Made by a program: the position numbers and the translations under genes | The notes under the pieces: generated by a model | Databases searched by the model: none | The model's input: only the letters and a program-made list of their open reading frames with translations | Told to the model about the DNA's origin: nothing | NCBI GenBank assembly: GCA_027422505.1 | Contig: JAPQWV010000017.1 | Coordinates: 15,997,501 to 16,061,500, forward strand | Direction of reading: 5' to 3' | DNA from: Craterostigma plantagineum | Taxonomy: Eukaryota; Streptophyta; Magnoliopsida; Lamiales; Linderniaceae | Length of the DNA stretch: 64,000 nt | In this document: positions 30,946-42,594 of the stretch, one piece after another | How the letters are laid out: each line of letters starts with the position of its first letter | Numbering within the stretch: the first letter of the stretch is position 1

Positions 30946-31883
30946 ATGGTCCACATCGAGCACGAGGTTGCTGCGATGGAAGGGCACGTCGGAGACGATC
31001 CCACTACACATGACCATGCAATCAGGGATAAAGATTCGGAGAAATGGCTTATAGCTATGCAAGCCGAAATGGATTCTATGCACGAAAACCAATTCTGGAC
31101 TCTAGTAGACCTCCCAGATAGTTTTAGACACATTGGGTGTAAATGGATCTACAAGAAAAAGATAGGATCTGACGGATTGGTTGATACATACAAAGCTAGG
31201 CTTCTGGCGAAAGGGTACAGTCAAAAAGAGGGCATTGACTATGAGGAGACCTTTTCGCCTGTTGTTATGATGAAGTCCATTCGAACATTGCTTGCGATAG
31301 CTGCGCACTATGACTATGAGATCTGGCAGATTGATGTGAAAACTGCGTTCCTAAATGGATACCTCAAGGAGAAAATATATATGTAGCAGCCCAAGGGTTT
31401 ACATCGCAAGGAGATGCTCATAAGGTGTGCAAACTGAACAAGTCGATTTATGGACTGAAACAAGCTTCCAGAAGCTGGAATCTTCGGTTCGATAAAGTGG
31501 TCAAGGGCCATGGATTCTTAAAGAATGAAGACGAACCTTGCGTCTACAAGAAAAGTAGTGGGAGCAAAATATCTTTCCTCGTATTGTACGTGGACGACAT
31601 CCTCTTGATAGGAAATGATGTTGGAATGCTCTCGATGGTGAAAGTGTGGCTTTTGACCGAATTCTCCATGAAAGACTTGGGAGAAGCTACCTACATCTTG
31701 GGGATTCTCCTTTATAGAGATCAAGCGAATCGTATGTTAGGACTCTCCCAGGCCCTTTACTTAGAGAAGGTCCTGAAGCGATATAATATGGACAACTCTA
31801 AGAAAGGGTTCTTGCCTATGCGGCATGGGATTGACTTTCCAAGGCTATGGGCCCTCAAAGTGAGTTGGAGCGGAAAGAGATGA
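30946..31883 (+). pseudogene. Y reverse transcriptase
   Basis: Frame 30946-31386: EKWLIAMQAEMDSMHENQFW, CKWIYKKKIGSDGLVDTYKA, a YEETFSPVVMMKSIRTLLA block and [15 protein letters not shown], then a stop. The second frame (31425-31883) has KLNKSIYGLKQASRSWNLRF and the catalytic LYVDDILLIGND (YVDD at 31587-31598), then EFSMKDLGEATYILGI. One stop plus one frameshift at 31384-31425. Active site intact. Confidence 0.92.
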
Positions 31884-32568
31884 ATGGAATTCCCTATGCA
31901 TCCGCGGTGGGTAGCTTGATGTACGCGATGCTTTGCACGCGACCTGACTTGGCGTACGCTGTGAGCGTATTCAGTCGGTTTCAGGCTGACCCTGGTAAGG
32001 AACATTGGACAGCAGTCAAGACTATCCTCAAGTACCTCAGACGGACTAAGGATATGATGCTGGTCTATGGTAATGGAGAATTGGAAGTGGAAGGGTATAC
32101 GGATTCAGATTTCCAGTCTGACGTGGACGACCGAAAATCCACGTCAGGATTCGTCTTTACGCTCAACGGTGGAGCGGTGTCTTGGAAAAGTTCCAAACAG
32201 AGCACTACTGCAGATTCCACCTGCGAAGCAGATTATATAGCGGCCTCAGAGGCAGCGAAGGGAGGTGTTTGGATGAGAAAGTTCTTGGAAGAACTTGGTG
32301 TCCTGTAGCAGATAGGCCATTGCCATTGTTGTGTGACAATACTAGCGCTATTGCTCAGGCAAAAGAACCGAGGTCTCACAGCAGGTCCAAACATATAGAA
32401 AGAAAGTACCACGTGTTACGTGGATTCGTTGAGAATGGATACGTAGCCGTGCAGAAGATTGCGACCGCGGAAAAAGTGGCTGACCCGTTCACCAAGCCTC
32501 TATCACAGGCAGTGCTGGGTAGACATCTCGAAAAGATGGGTATTAGATACTGCAGCGCATGGCATTGA
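31847..32568 (+). pseudogene. Y RNase H
   Basis: Frame 31847-32308 has PYASAVGSLMYAMLCTRPDL, a GYTDSDFQSDVDDRKSTSG block and STCEADYIAASEAAKGGVWM. The end continues in the 32182-32568 frame: PLLCDNTSAIAQAKEPRSHS, RSKHIERKYHVLRGFVENG, VADPFTKPL. One frameshift near 32300. A PPT-like AAGTAGGAGA (32573-32582) and the 3' LTR follow directly. Confidence 0.9.
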
Positions 32569-32583
32569 GTGCAAGTAGGAGAT

Positions 32584-34890
32584 TGTTGGGAATATGCCCT
32601 CGAATGATATACGAGGATAGATTGTATAGGGCATTAGCTTATTTATCATTCGACCTTTTATGTAATAAGATAATTTTTGTGTGTTTATTGAAAGGCGTTG
32701 TTCGTTTATTGGATATAAGAGTACTTTACTAAGCATCCGGTAAAGCAATAAATGAACAAATCCAAATGTGTCGAGTTGAGTCACTGTTCTCGATGAGTAC
32801 GAGACAGGAAGGCATCAGTGGATTCTTAACCTCGAGCATTAAAAGTCCGTAAGCCTTAGGCTCCAGTTGGGTGCTGGATAACCGATTACGGCTTATTTGT
32901 CGATGACCTATCGAGTGCCGATACCCCCTTGGAAGCGGAGGTCATGACTTGTGATGCGAGTCGAATCAAGGGATTGAGTTTCATGGACACTGACTCACGG
33001 TTCGTACGGTTGAACATGGCTTATTACTCAAGGAGCGTAAATGACCGACGACAACACTATAGTAGCCTACGTGAACCTTAGACCGAAAGGGGCTTTGGCG
33101 GAGTTGACTTCGAAGTCTCGACTGTCATTGGTTCCCCTCGACCATGACTGCTCTACAGCCGACTTATTCGGGCATTTTCAACGCTGTGAATAGAAAGATA
33201 TTTTGACCCTTCTCTCTCCCCATATCTGTCTGTTTCGACCAAGCGAATAAAGTCGGTGGTTGATGCTCTACTATAGAAGTACCGTGCGTGAGGAAAGGAT
33301 CTCGCGTGGTAAAGCATCTCGACGCTCAATAGCCGTAGTTGACTATAGACCTTCACAAGTTACTTGTCATCACCCGAAAATCACAAAACTTTACCAAGTG
33401 CCAGAGATTGGTTTGGAACTTTCTTGAAGCATCAACCCTGGCATCCCAAAGCCAGTGTAGTCCAGGGGAACTCAATAACATAATCCGATTTTCAAAAATG
33501 TGCCCAGCCAGCCTATCCCAGATCGGGCACTTATCAACGATCGACGTGACATCTGGGTCAGCGGGCCAGATGCGGTCATGACGATTTGTGATTGCCGGGC
33601 TTAGACCGCCGAGTACGGGTTCACAGTCTCGCAAATAATCGAGATAAGTGTCCTATGAGGACGGCGATGGGAAATTACGAAATCCTTGGCCAAGGTACTG
33701 AACTAACTCATGTTAGACATGGAGGGTAGTTTGGTAATTTGCCTCGTCCCCGTTTTATCATAGAATCGAGTATAGTGAGTTTGACATAGACCATGGCTCT
33801 CACTCGATTGGGAAACAGCTGAAGGGTTTATACGTAGTACTATAATCTATAGTAAGGTTCTCGAATAAATACTGGGTCGAATTCGCACTCGAATAGGGTT
33901 ACGGTCCGATACTGCGGGATTGGCTAGGTAACTGCCGGACTCTTGGATTCCTCCCTTGCCGATTGAGTCGAACCTAGAGAGTCGGGCTTAAAAAGGATCA
34001 TCAAGTTGTACTAATAAGGGGAGAAAGTATTTTGGGCCTTAACGGGCCTTGGCCCGTTGGGCTGCGCCTTAGTGGGCCTCGGACCGTTTAATGGATCGAA
34101 GTCGGACTTCTTATGAATCTAACTTTGAGATTTGGGCTTTGCCAAGTGATTAAAAGGCTTGGGGGTAAACTTGGAATTGGATCCTAAGCTAATTTTCGAA
34201 TTATGCCTTGGGAATTAATTTCGAAAATTAAATATAAATATAGAAATGTATTTGGAATATTATTTCTTTTAAGGTGAAAATTTCGAAATTAATCTTGGAT
34301 TAAGTTTCAAATTTTATACCATATTTACATATACTTAGTTTGACTTAGTATTTAAGTTAGTTGTCTAATTATGGTAAGTATCCTTATATGATTTTTGAAT
34401 TAAATAAGGGAGAGAAAGATATGGCAAAATCTCTCCACTTAAGGAGCAAAATCGAAAACCATATCTTTGAGATATCCTAAGGATTTCCAAATATATCATA
34501 GTATAAATAGGGCAGCCTATTTCATAATTTGGAGTGAAAATTCGTCCATAACAAAGGCACAAAACACACACCGAAAAAAAACACTTTTTCTCCCACGCGA
34601 CGGCTCGGTTCTCTCTAGCCATCTTTAGAGAACTGATTCCGTGTTACACTGCGAGGTCGGCGTGACTATCTAGTGCCATCCACCACCATCGACGAAGTCT
34701 TGAAGAAAAGGACGAGGAGCTGCCACTCGCTTCAACTGGTAATGCTCTACGGGTTTGACCCGCGCTATTACATGTCTATGTGTTACTATTCTGATCCGAG
34801 CAACGAGGGCAATTGGGGAACCCGGAAAATTTTTGTTCCGCACCGTACCCGGGGACGTGGCATCTCCGGGAGACATCGGGTAACCCAACA
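32584..34890 (+). repeat. Y 3' LTR (2.3 kb)
   Basis: Starts TGTTGGGAATATGCCC straight after the PPT and ends GGGTAACCCAACA. TATA box TATAAATA at 34502-34509. The last 309 bp recur at 8142-8450. No complete partner LTR exists in the window. ATATA and the X tail follow at once. Confidence 0.88.
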
Positions 34891-35122
34891 ATATATAAGT
34901 GAACTCCTAAGAAATTAAGGAGTGTGTTGTAGCAAGGAATCAGAACCGAAATACAAGGATTGGAGTTTTAGAGAGAAATTAGCGCCAAGCCCTTGCTTGA
35001 GCTCCAAGTCATTTCTCTCCAAAGCTTAATTGGTAAATCTCGATGTCTAGCTTTCGAATACGTTATATTTACAATCCGTTCTTCGAAGATTCGATCGAGG
35101 TTGGATATCTGAGGTCCTAACA
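34891..35122 (+). repeat. X LTR tail (right end of the nested block)
   Basis: 232 bp nearly identical to 8451-8681, ending CCTAACA and followed by the CGTTA target duplication (35123-35127). It is the remaining 3' end of the X 3' LTR; the X LTR head is missing on this side. Confidence 0.88.
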
Positions 35123-35152
35123 CGTTATCAGTGAAATGAATGGTGACGTCAT
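35123..35152 (-). pseudogene. gag: A gag, first ten codons
   Basis: The minus strand has ATG at 35152-35150 and a short frame (MTSPFISLIT) that runs up to the CGTTA duplication. It continues, after removal of the 27-kb block, into the gag frame that ends at 7987. The residues line up with the N-terminus of Y gag (MTNIITMLLERN). This continuity is the strongest proof of the nested insertion. Confidence 0.85.
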
Positions 35153-35928
35153 TGTATATATAGAAAGAAAACATTCTGTAAAAATAAAGCATAGTCAGGT
35201 TCAACGTATTATTCGTCAAGCACAAATAAGGACTTATTATTCGTCTCCCAATAGAGATTTCGGAAATCTTGTTGATGGTTTCATAGTGGAGTTGATTTCC
35301 CCACTCCGCAAAAAATAAGCCTCAACCTAACAGTTTGTTCGCCCATTTAATCGGACGACACCGTGTCCCACACGAACCCATCTAATGAGTGTTTCAACTA
35401 CTTCGTGTAACCCATCTAACACGAATAATTGGGAAATAACCGTCTAAGTGTAACCTATCAACGTCGTGCTCAATCCTAACATTTAGAAATTTCGTCCGTA
35501 GGATAACACTTCGTAAGGCGTGAATATGTTTCGGAGAGCGGCGTTTCTAAAACGCACCCGAGCTACCTACGACAAGAGCGGAATGTTTGGCGCCGATAAC
35601 TCGGAACAAACCGCACACACACTCAAGCCGCAACAGTTTCGAGCTTGATAGAAGACAGGAACCAAGTCCCTCTACCCACTTAGTATTTAGTCTAATGGGT
35701 GAATACGCAACATGCAAGCACATAATCATGCACATAACGTCAAATAGACATGCAAGAAATCACATTAAACCTAGTTTGCGTACAAGATCGTCAACGTGGA
35801 GTATTTCTACTCTACATTTATTTTTATAAAATTACATTTCTTTATCTTACGACACTATGTCATCGAGCAACCTCCAAGTCTTCGAATGGCCTCATCGTGC
35901 TCCGATCTAGTACTCGTACGGCCACCAT
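35153..35928 (-). other. A leader
   Basis: No supported gene in about 780 bp. It is the minus-strand 5' leader of A, matching the Y leader (14237-15038 and 28829-28921) in blocks. TTTATTTTTACAG lies about 22 bases upstream of the ATG and resembles a splice acceptor. The duplication ACCAT at 35924-35928 borders the solo LTR. Confidence 0.65.
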
Positions 35929-38900
35929 TGTAATGCCCGTAAAATCTAATTACGGAATTCATAATATAATTAATGGCATGACGTCCTAATTTGCGGTGTT
36001 TCCAGACAAATTAAATAAGGTATTCAGGAGTACAAGAAAATAAATATATAAATTGTCTCTATTTCGGGTACCATAGTTAAATTCAGTTAAGCTATGTGAA
36101 ATCAAACTTTTCGCAATAAATTTGCATACATATTATATGACTTAAGTGACTGCATGAGATGTGTTTTACGATTTTATGTGTCAACATGATTTCAAATTGG
36201 GTGTCATTAGGGTTACTAACCAAGTAGAGGAATTAATTGAAATTAGTTAGTTATTGACGTTAGGGTTTTTAGTACCTAACATGCTAACTTAGAATATTTG
36301 ATGTAGTGTTGATACAAGTTTTGGGGAACACGAATTGATAGGAATAGATTGCGAAAAAGTTAGATAGGAATCTCGAAATATTGAAGTTCGAGATCCTTCA
36401 ACACCCAAATACTTAAAATCTCGAAAGTTGTAAGATCTCGAAATCCTTAAAAAATCCGAGATTATGAAGCTTGAAATTAATAGATATTTGAATATTGAAA
36501 ACTCGAGATCTTTTAATAGAAGCCGAAATTATTAAGTCTCAAAATAAGGATATTATTAAATAATAGAACTCGAGATTTATAAATCTCGAAACCCTTGAAG
36601 GATCGATCAAACATGATACAATTTAATACACAAAGATTTCGAGGCATAGGATAACTATTAATTACTTAACTGGAAAGGAATTACTAAGCATCGATGTCAT
36701 TTATCCATCATCACACGCATAAATCAAGATAAAGAGGAATTAAAACATTCCAGTTACAATCTATCGAAAACTGGAAGAAGAAAGAAGACGAAGAAAGAAG
36801 TGCTTTAATACTAAGTTGGTATGAAATTTCTATCTTAACCTAGATATATTTAAATCCATGTTTAGTATATTAAGACTTAGACTAAATATCATGCTTTAGA
36901 GAACATAAATTAGCAGGGGTAATTCCTTAGTCATTATCTTATAAGTTATTAAATTCGCATGTCTTGAAGACTATACGGTATTCATGATGTTCTTAATAAT
37001 ACGTCTTTTGATCGAGAATTGCGAGTGATAATAGAATTTTACATGTTTGGAATCTCGAAACCATGATTGAAAGCCACTTCAAGATTTTATATTGTATCTC
37101 GACATTTTTATATGTATTGCTTCGACATTGTGTAATTCTTAATCAAGCTAATAGTTATCTTGGTTTTTAAAGTGACTTCGAAATTTATATACAAGCTCGA
37201 AATTCAAGTTTATTTGTCTCGAAACCTACAGTAATGCTAACCTCGATTGTGTAACATCTCGAGATTTATGTTACATTTCATTTCATAAAGTGAACCCGAG
37301 ATTTACCTTTAATGTCTATATCGAAATCCTTGTATGAAGTGTTAAAATCCATTTTTAATTCATGTCGCAATTTAGTTCAAGGTTTTATATTATTAAATCT
37401 CGACATCTTATATGATATATCAAGATGTATTTATGGAGATTCTATGCATCCCGAGATTGATTTTTAGAATAGGAGCTCGAGATTATATAATACATATTAT
37501 ATCGAGATATATCATGAGAGATAAATATCGAAATCTTTGGGTAAAGTCGAAGTTAATATCGAGGTCCATTGGTAGATACATGTCAAGATCATAGTTCATA
37601 CCAAGATTTATATCAATAGTATTTCTCAGTTTAGGTTAGAGTTTTGAATTTTAGGGTTTCGAAATTTATAGAAGTCGAAACTAGGGTTTTCAAATTAAGC
37701 CAATTTCGTGAAATTATAACTAGACTAACAAACCATAATTTTATATGTCTCTATACTAGGGTTTGAAGGTTAGCGACTTACCGTACTATATTCTAAGTAG
37801 CTAAGGAATCCAGGTAAGTGGAGATCCCAACTACAACACATAAATTATATGTGCATGAATTACATGGTTACGTGCTTGAATGACATGATTATATGCTTCT
37901 ATGACTTTACATGAATCTTCACGTGATTTATTTATTTGCGTACATGAATTAATTATTACATGAAGTGTCATGACAAGCACTTCGGCATTTTCACGAATGC
38001 ATTATTACATGCATACACGAGTACAACGAAAGTTACAAGACACGAGCATAAGTCACGTATGATTACTTAAATACGATAAACGTTTGCATTTAATGGCTCT
38101 TCTATGTTACCATTGTGATTTTATGTCACCGATTTCAAGACATGATATGACATGTCTCAAGGCAAGGGCATGCATGTGGCGAAAAGTTGCAACCTGGGAG
38201 ATGCACCCTGAGGAAACAAATGGCACCAAGGGTATAATTGGTGTCAGCAACCTCAAAGTTAGTCTACCAGTGTGAGCGTCCGTGGGATCGATAAACTACA
38301 TTGGGATTGAAAAGGCGTCTTGGGGTTAGCCTCTCAGTGGAAGCATCGTCCATATTTATATATATTTACCCCTAGTGGGTTTGAGCTCCATGATGGTGTA
38401 TAGTAAGATAACCAAGGGCCCTACAAGACAAGACACGAACTAAAGATAAGACAAGACATGAACTACAAGATAAGACAAGACATGAACTACAAGATAGGAC
38501 AAGACATGAACTACAAGATAAGACAAGACATGAACTACGAGATAAGACAATACACGAATTACATGATACGATTAGCAAGCATTGGCGCGGATGCCTTTGC
38601 GTTTTAGGACACGTGCATTGCATGATTCCCACTTACTGAGCTTTATAAGCTCATTCCGCGTTTTATGTGTTGTAGGTACGATAGAGTCGGACGTTGAGAA
38701 ACGTCACGACTAAGGCGGGCTGGCAGCGGTACTGGCCTTTTGAGGGCAAGGCTGTACATGGATGAGGACCTGTGGAGCAATGTTAGAACGTTTCGATATA
38801 ATAAATATTTTGGGGCTCCGGCCTTTGTATGATTACGACGATGTAGGTTACGTTTTGTCGAAATATATCATATCATAGGAAAATGTTTTTGTTAGACGGG

Positions 38901-38965
38901 TCTCCTGCGATTTACGTTGCAAAACAATCCGCCACCAATTAGTATTAGAAAGTAGGGTCGCCACA
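35929..38965 (+). repeat. Probable solo LTR of a Tekay/Del-like gypsy element (3.0 kb)
   Basis: Starts TGTAATGCCCGTAAAATC and ends TAGGGTCGCCACA, forms I associate with Tekay-type chromovirus LTRs. ACCAT flanks both ends (35924-35928 and 38966-38970). No PBS, PPT or coding domain adjoins it, so it is best read as a solo LTR left by LTR-LTR recombination. Inside are many CTCGAAAT/CTCGAGAT words (36340-37700) and a 24-bp minisatellite. No ORF in it is supported. Orientation is inferred from the terminal sequences only. Confidence 0.65.
38427..38570. repeat. 24-bp minisatellite, about six copies
   Basis: Tandem units of the form GACAAGACATGAACTACAAG plus ATAA, about six copies, the first and last diverged. 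It lies inside the solo LTR. The serine/cysteine-repeat protein predicted on the minus strand is an artefact of this array. Confidence 0.9.
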
Positions 38966-38970
38966 ACCAT

Positions 38971-39229
38971 ACTCAAACTAATTTTTCTAGATATTAATGA
39001 AATACAAGACGGGGGGATCAGCTGTCCCAGGCAGTATAGTATCAAATACAAACCGAGGGGACCTCCCCTTAACATATCACCCGGAAAATGGAGCCTAAGT
39101 CCATGCTGACTCCTTTAACGTATCATACATACACAACATAAACACTTACGCGATAACAAAACGCTCCAATAAAACGAAACGAATTAGTTTGCGAAAACAC
39201 CTTCTTGTGTAAAAACAATTCGCGGAAAA
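38971..39229 (-). other. Probable upstream part of the A leader
   Basis: Once the solo LTR and one ACCAT are removed, this stretch adjoins the A leader. Loose similarity to the left edge of the Y leader (GAGGTCCC and CCCCCCG blocks near 14260-14290) supports the assignment weakly. No LTR or PBS of A is recognised here. No gene seen. Confidence 0.4.
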
Positions 39230-40310
39230 CACCTACTCCCCCTCAATATTTGGATTTTTGTAATTAAACTCCACCTAAATAAAATGCCTTTCGAGAATCT
39301 TAAAAATTTAATAGGTCACTTACTCCCCCTCGATGCATGGATATAGCATTTCTCCCCCTCGATGGAGTGCCATCATCATTGGCTCTACATCGCCTTATTT
39401 GAAACGAAGAAAATTTTATTAGTAAATTAAACGAAAACCTAGAGCAGAAAAAAAAAATATAACTAACTAACAAACACGCACGAATTGAATAGTTCAAATG
39501 CAGAGCAGATAGACAAGTAATGACCCGTATGGAGGCATAAACTAAATTAGATATTGAGATTCAACATCCCCAGCTTTGCAACTAAGAATTGGAATCGTTT
39601 CTCATCCAATGTCTTTGTAAACAAATTGGCTAGTTGAATCTCCGTATTGCGAAGTACATTTCTATTATGCCTCTTTCTACTTGGTCCTTTATGAAATAAT
39701 ATCTTAGGTCTATGTGCTTAGTGCGTGAATGATGAATAGGATTGCACATAATTGCTATGGCACTTTTAGAATCACAATAAATAGGAATTTTATTTAAATC
39801 GAACCCGTAATCTCGTAGTTGGGTTCTTATCCACAAAATTTGTGAGCAACAACTTGCAGCAGCTACATATTCTGCTTCTGCCGTAGAAGTTGACACACAA
39901 TTTTGTTTCTTAGAAGCCCAACATACGAGTTTGTCTCTAAGGAATTGGATGTTGCCTGAGGTGCTTTTCCTGTCCATTCTACAGCCTGCGAAATCTACAT
40001 CAGAATAGCCGATTAGTTTCATACATGAGTTCTTAGGATACCAAAGTCCGAGATTGAGAGTGTCTTTCAGATACTTCAAAATCCTCTTGACAGCGTGAAG
40101 ATGCGATTCCTTGGGATTCGCCTGGTATCTTGCGCATAGACATGTGGAAAACAAAATATCTGGTCGGCTGGCTGTGAGATAGAACAGCGACCCAATAATT
40201 CCTCTGTGGTGGGTAACATCTACTGGTTCGCCCAAGTGATCAGCGTCGAGTTTGCACGTGGTTGACATTGGGGTGTTTGAAGATTTGCTCTTACCTATGC
40301 CGAGAGAGTT
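39230..40310 (-). mobile_element. E: 3' fragment of a SIRE-like copia element
   Basis: Minus-strand fragment with the end of RNase H and about 400 bp of 3' region carrying several CTCCCCCT blocks (purine-rich AGGGGGAG on the minus strand, at about 39235, 39322 and 39352). It matches D closely (58611-59620). RT and everything upstream are missing; similarity ends near 40300. Confidence 0.85.
39630..40268 (-). pseudogene. E RNase H
   Basis: 212-codon minus-strand frame: RGIIGSLFYLTASRPDILFS, HAVKRILKYLKDTLNLGLWY, a GYSDVDFAGCRMDRKSTSG block, STSTAEAEYVAAASCCSQIL, then [19 protein letters not shown]. This is the SIRE-type RNase H with an unusually long open frame, better preserved than in D, Z or Y. 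It ends in AIRRFN in place of the usual [11 protein letters not shown] region because of a shift near 39640. The RT part is lost on the other side. Confidence 0.88.
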
Positions 40311-40974
40311 ACATAACTAGTGTTATTTTTAATAGTGCTATTCCAAAACTAGATAACTTTTCTCATCCTATTACAAAACTAATATACTTTTAGAATTTAA
40401 TTATTATTATTGTTAGTTTTCACCACAAATCTTTTTAATATTACTACTTTTCACTATAATAATTTCAAATTCTCAACATAGTTATCGATAATCTAACCAA
40501 AATCTTTTTTAGCACTTCCATAAACTATAAAATCTCATATTCCAATCTTAGTAATTAAATACTACTGGTTTAATATCGAAGATATTAATAAGCAAATAAC
40601 ACCTAAATAACAAAAGCCAAATCAGTAAGAAATATATTCCAGAGATTACATATCGACAAACTGATCTTGACAAGGCTGAACTTCTCACATTGATCGAAGA
40701 CAAGGCTGAATATGATTGCTCGCCACTTTTTTGTTTTCTTTTCTTGTTTCTGTTTTCTTTTGTGCTCAACACTGTTTTCGCTCACCACATTTTTTTGCTC
40801 ACCACTGTTTTTGTTCTCATATGAAATTTTGAACATATTAGTTATTTAATATTAGTTGTCTATTGCAATAGGTTTCTCAATTTTCGTTTGGCTTCTGTAA
40901 TAAAATTGTAATATATTGTTAATTTTTGTATGATATAGAGATACATCGTTATACGTTTCACAATGCCAATTAAC
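40311..40974. other. AT-rich intervening sequence, nothing recognised
   Basis: About 660 bp between the E fragment and the MULE fragment. AT-rich, with TTTTGTTTTC runs near 40720-40810. The two short minus-strand frames here are low-complexity and not supported. It could contain the terminal region of the MULE, but I see no inverted repeat. Confidence 0.5.
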
Positions 40975-41837
40975 TCTCGTTGTTCCTGAAAGTTTAGTTG
41001 CCAATTCGCAGGAATTATGTCCAATTCAGTATTGTGACGCTATATTGGGGTGGCAATTTAATAACAGTCGGAGATCATACTGTTTATGATCAAGCTCCAA
41101 AAGATAGTAAAGTATTTTTCACGTGACATCTCATTGGATACGATGCAAACATAGTTGCGAGAAATAGCGGATTGCATGACAGTTATTGAAGATGTATGTG
41201 CAGTATATGGCAACAGATGATACGAATCATATTACATCTTTTTTCCACGCCATAGATAGTGATGACATGATTACCTACGCCTTTGATGTACAACAGAATG
41301 CAATTGGAATAAAGGTGTATATTGAGGAGGTTTCTTTGACGGCGATTCCAGGTTCAAGTGGTTCTAAATTTTTATCTCTAACTGTTTGCTTATTTTTTAG
41401 CATGTCTTTTATTACAGAGAGTGATCATTTACATATTTCCGTTGAAGATCAATCAATTGAAAGCGAACCGCAAGTTGAGATACGTACAGATGCCTCTACA
41501 CAGAATCATCCATTGTGGAATCCAAGATATTTATTTGCGTCGTCTATTCCTCCCGTATTAGCAGATTCCATTGGGGTTCCAAATAAGGCCGACAATAGTA
41601 ATATCGAGAGTGAGTTATTGTTTAACGCAACCACATGCTTTGATTCGAAAGAGGCTTTTCAGATGGCAGTCCAAAGATTGTATTGAAGTAACTAGAAGGT
41701 CGTACCTTGTGAAAACCAGCACTCGAAAAGTGTGGGAGGTACGTTGTCCACAAGAGAATGGTATACGACCTTGCAATTGGAGAATAAGAGGTATATTAAA
41801 GAAAAAATCACAAGTTTGGAAGGTCTCTCAGTCCTGA
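40975..41837 (+). pseudogene. MULE (MuDR) transposase, N-terminal fragment
   Basis: Open pieces on the + strand resemble the N-terminal half of plant MuDR transposases. VTLYWGGNLITVGDHTVYDQ (from about 41030) and KMYVQYMATDDTN with VYIEEVSLT (from 41186) match the PB1-like start. DSKEAFQMAVQRLY, then EVTRRSYLVKTSTRKVWEVR with a PCNWRIRGILKKKSQVWKV end, match the MuDR domain. Stops and shifts occur at about 41125 and 41680. The catalytic DDE part and SWIM zinc finger are absent. TGCTTATTTTTTAG near 41400 might be an intron end. Confidence 0.75.
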
Positions 41838-42594
41838 AAATTCTAATCTAGTCCCTCTCGAAATGTATCATTTTATGAACTTAAGACTTTAGTTTGTTGA
41901 TATGACATGACGGCATATGAACTTTTCAAGTGTCTTGTGAAATTTTAGGCATGACAATGATCGAAGCAAAATAATCTGACCCCATACTATAAATAATATT
42001 AATATTCATACGAAAAAAAATATATAGATAAATGATAACTTTTCTTGAAATTTTTCTTCCTATTTTTCTTATTATTATATGTTATGAGAAATTCAAAAAA
42101 AAAATATATGTATATACATATAAGATAAATCGCACATTTTGATATGCAAGTTTATTTGCATTTACACTGAATTGATTAAATGCGATATATTGTCCTTGCT
42201 CATACACTCAGGCATAAGTTTAATTACATGATTAGGGGACCATGTATCTAAGCTACATTGCCACTTAGATTGATTTCCTCGCTTATATGATTAAATCAAT
42301 TAAGGTGCATTATTTGCGGGGGAGCATGTTCAAAATAATATGTCTTGAGCTCCAAATACTTTTGATGACTTTTCTCCAAGTGCTGCAGATAATTGTCAAT
42401 AATGATTCCTTGCTACAGTACACTTCGACGAAGAGGACTTCACGAATTTTCACGAATTGGAGCTTACAACATTGATACACAATTCAGGGGGAGCCTTTAT
42501 TAAAATTACTTTTTGGTTAACTCTAACATTCTAGACTTGTTCTAAGTGATGCAGATTTATCGAAAATCAGAGTTGGAGCCAGATGTCCCTGCTC
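41838..42594. other. Intervening sequence with two GGGGGAGC blocks
   Basis: About 750 bp with no supported gene. GCGGGGGAGC (near 42317) and CAGGGGGAGC (near 42487) look like the purine blocks found downstream of RNase H in the copia elements of this window, so part of it may be the 3' region of another copia element, possibly B before C inserted. Not proven. Confidence 0.35.

Larger units (their letters stand above)
14237..34890 (+). mobile_element. Y: copia element (TNT1-94-type), 5' LTR missing, split by Z
   Basis: Components in order: leader (14237-15038 and 28829-28921), gag with zinc knuckle, pre-integrase, integrase, RT, RNase H (28922-32568), a short PPT and a 2.3-kb 3' LTR. Protease is deleted. 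Its family matches element A. No complete 5' LTR exists; a 309-bp piece of it may survive at 8142-8450. Confidence 0.75.
7988..35122 (+). mobile_element. X: composite copia block inserted in A gag, TSD CGTTA
   Basis: The block starts TGTTGGAAC at 7988 and ends CCTAACA at 35122. CGTTA flanks it at 7983-7987 and 35123-35127. Removing the block and one CGTTA restores continuity of A gag, which proves the boundaries. It has an X 5' LTR with PBS, a leader (broken by a LINE), a coiled-coil ORF, then Y (itself split by Z), Y's 3' LTR and the last 232 bp of an X LTR. X has lost capsid, pol and the head of its 3' LTR. Confidence 0.85.

Noticed and set aside
35587..35829. 80-codon + strand ORF in the A leader, and its inverted counterpart at 14468-14779
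   Set aside because: The two share residues only because the leaders are homologous; both are antisense to the element and one is not extended where the other is.
38372..38632. Repetitive cysteine/serine/leucine protein on the minus strand
   Set aside because: Produced by the 24-bp minisatellite; period and residues follow the DNA repeat.
35929..38965. Reading this LTR as the 3' LTR of a gypsy element lying to its left
   Set aside because: No polypurine tract or gypsy coding sequence precedes it, and ACCAT on both sides fits a solo LTR better.
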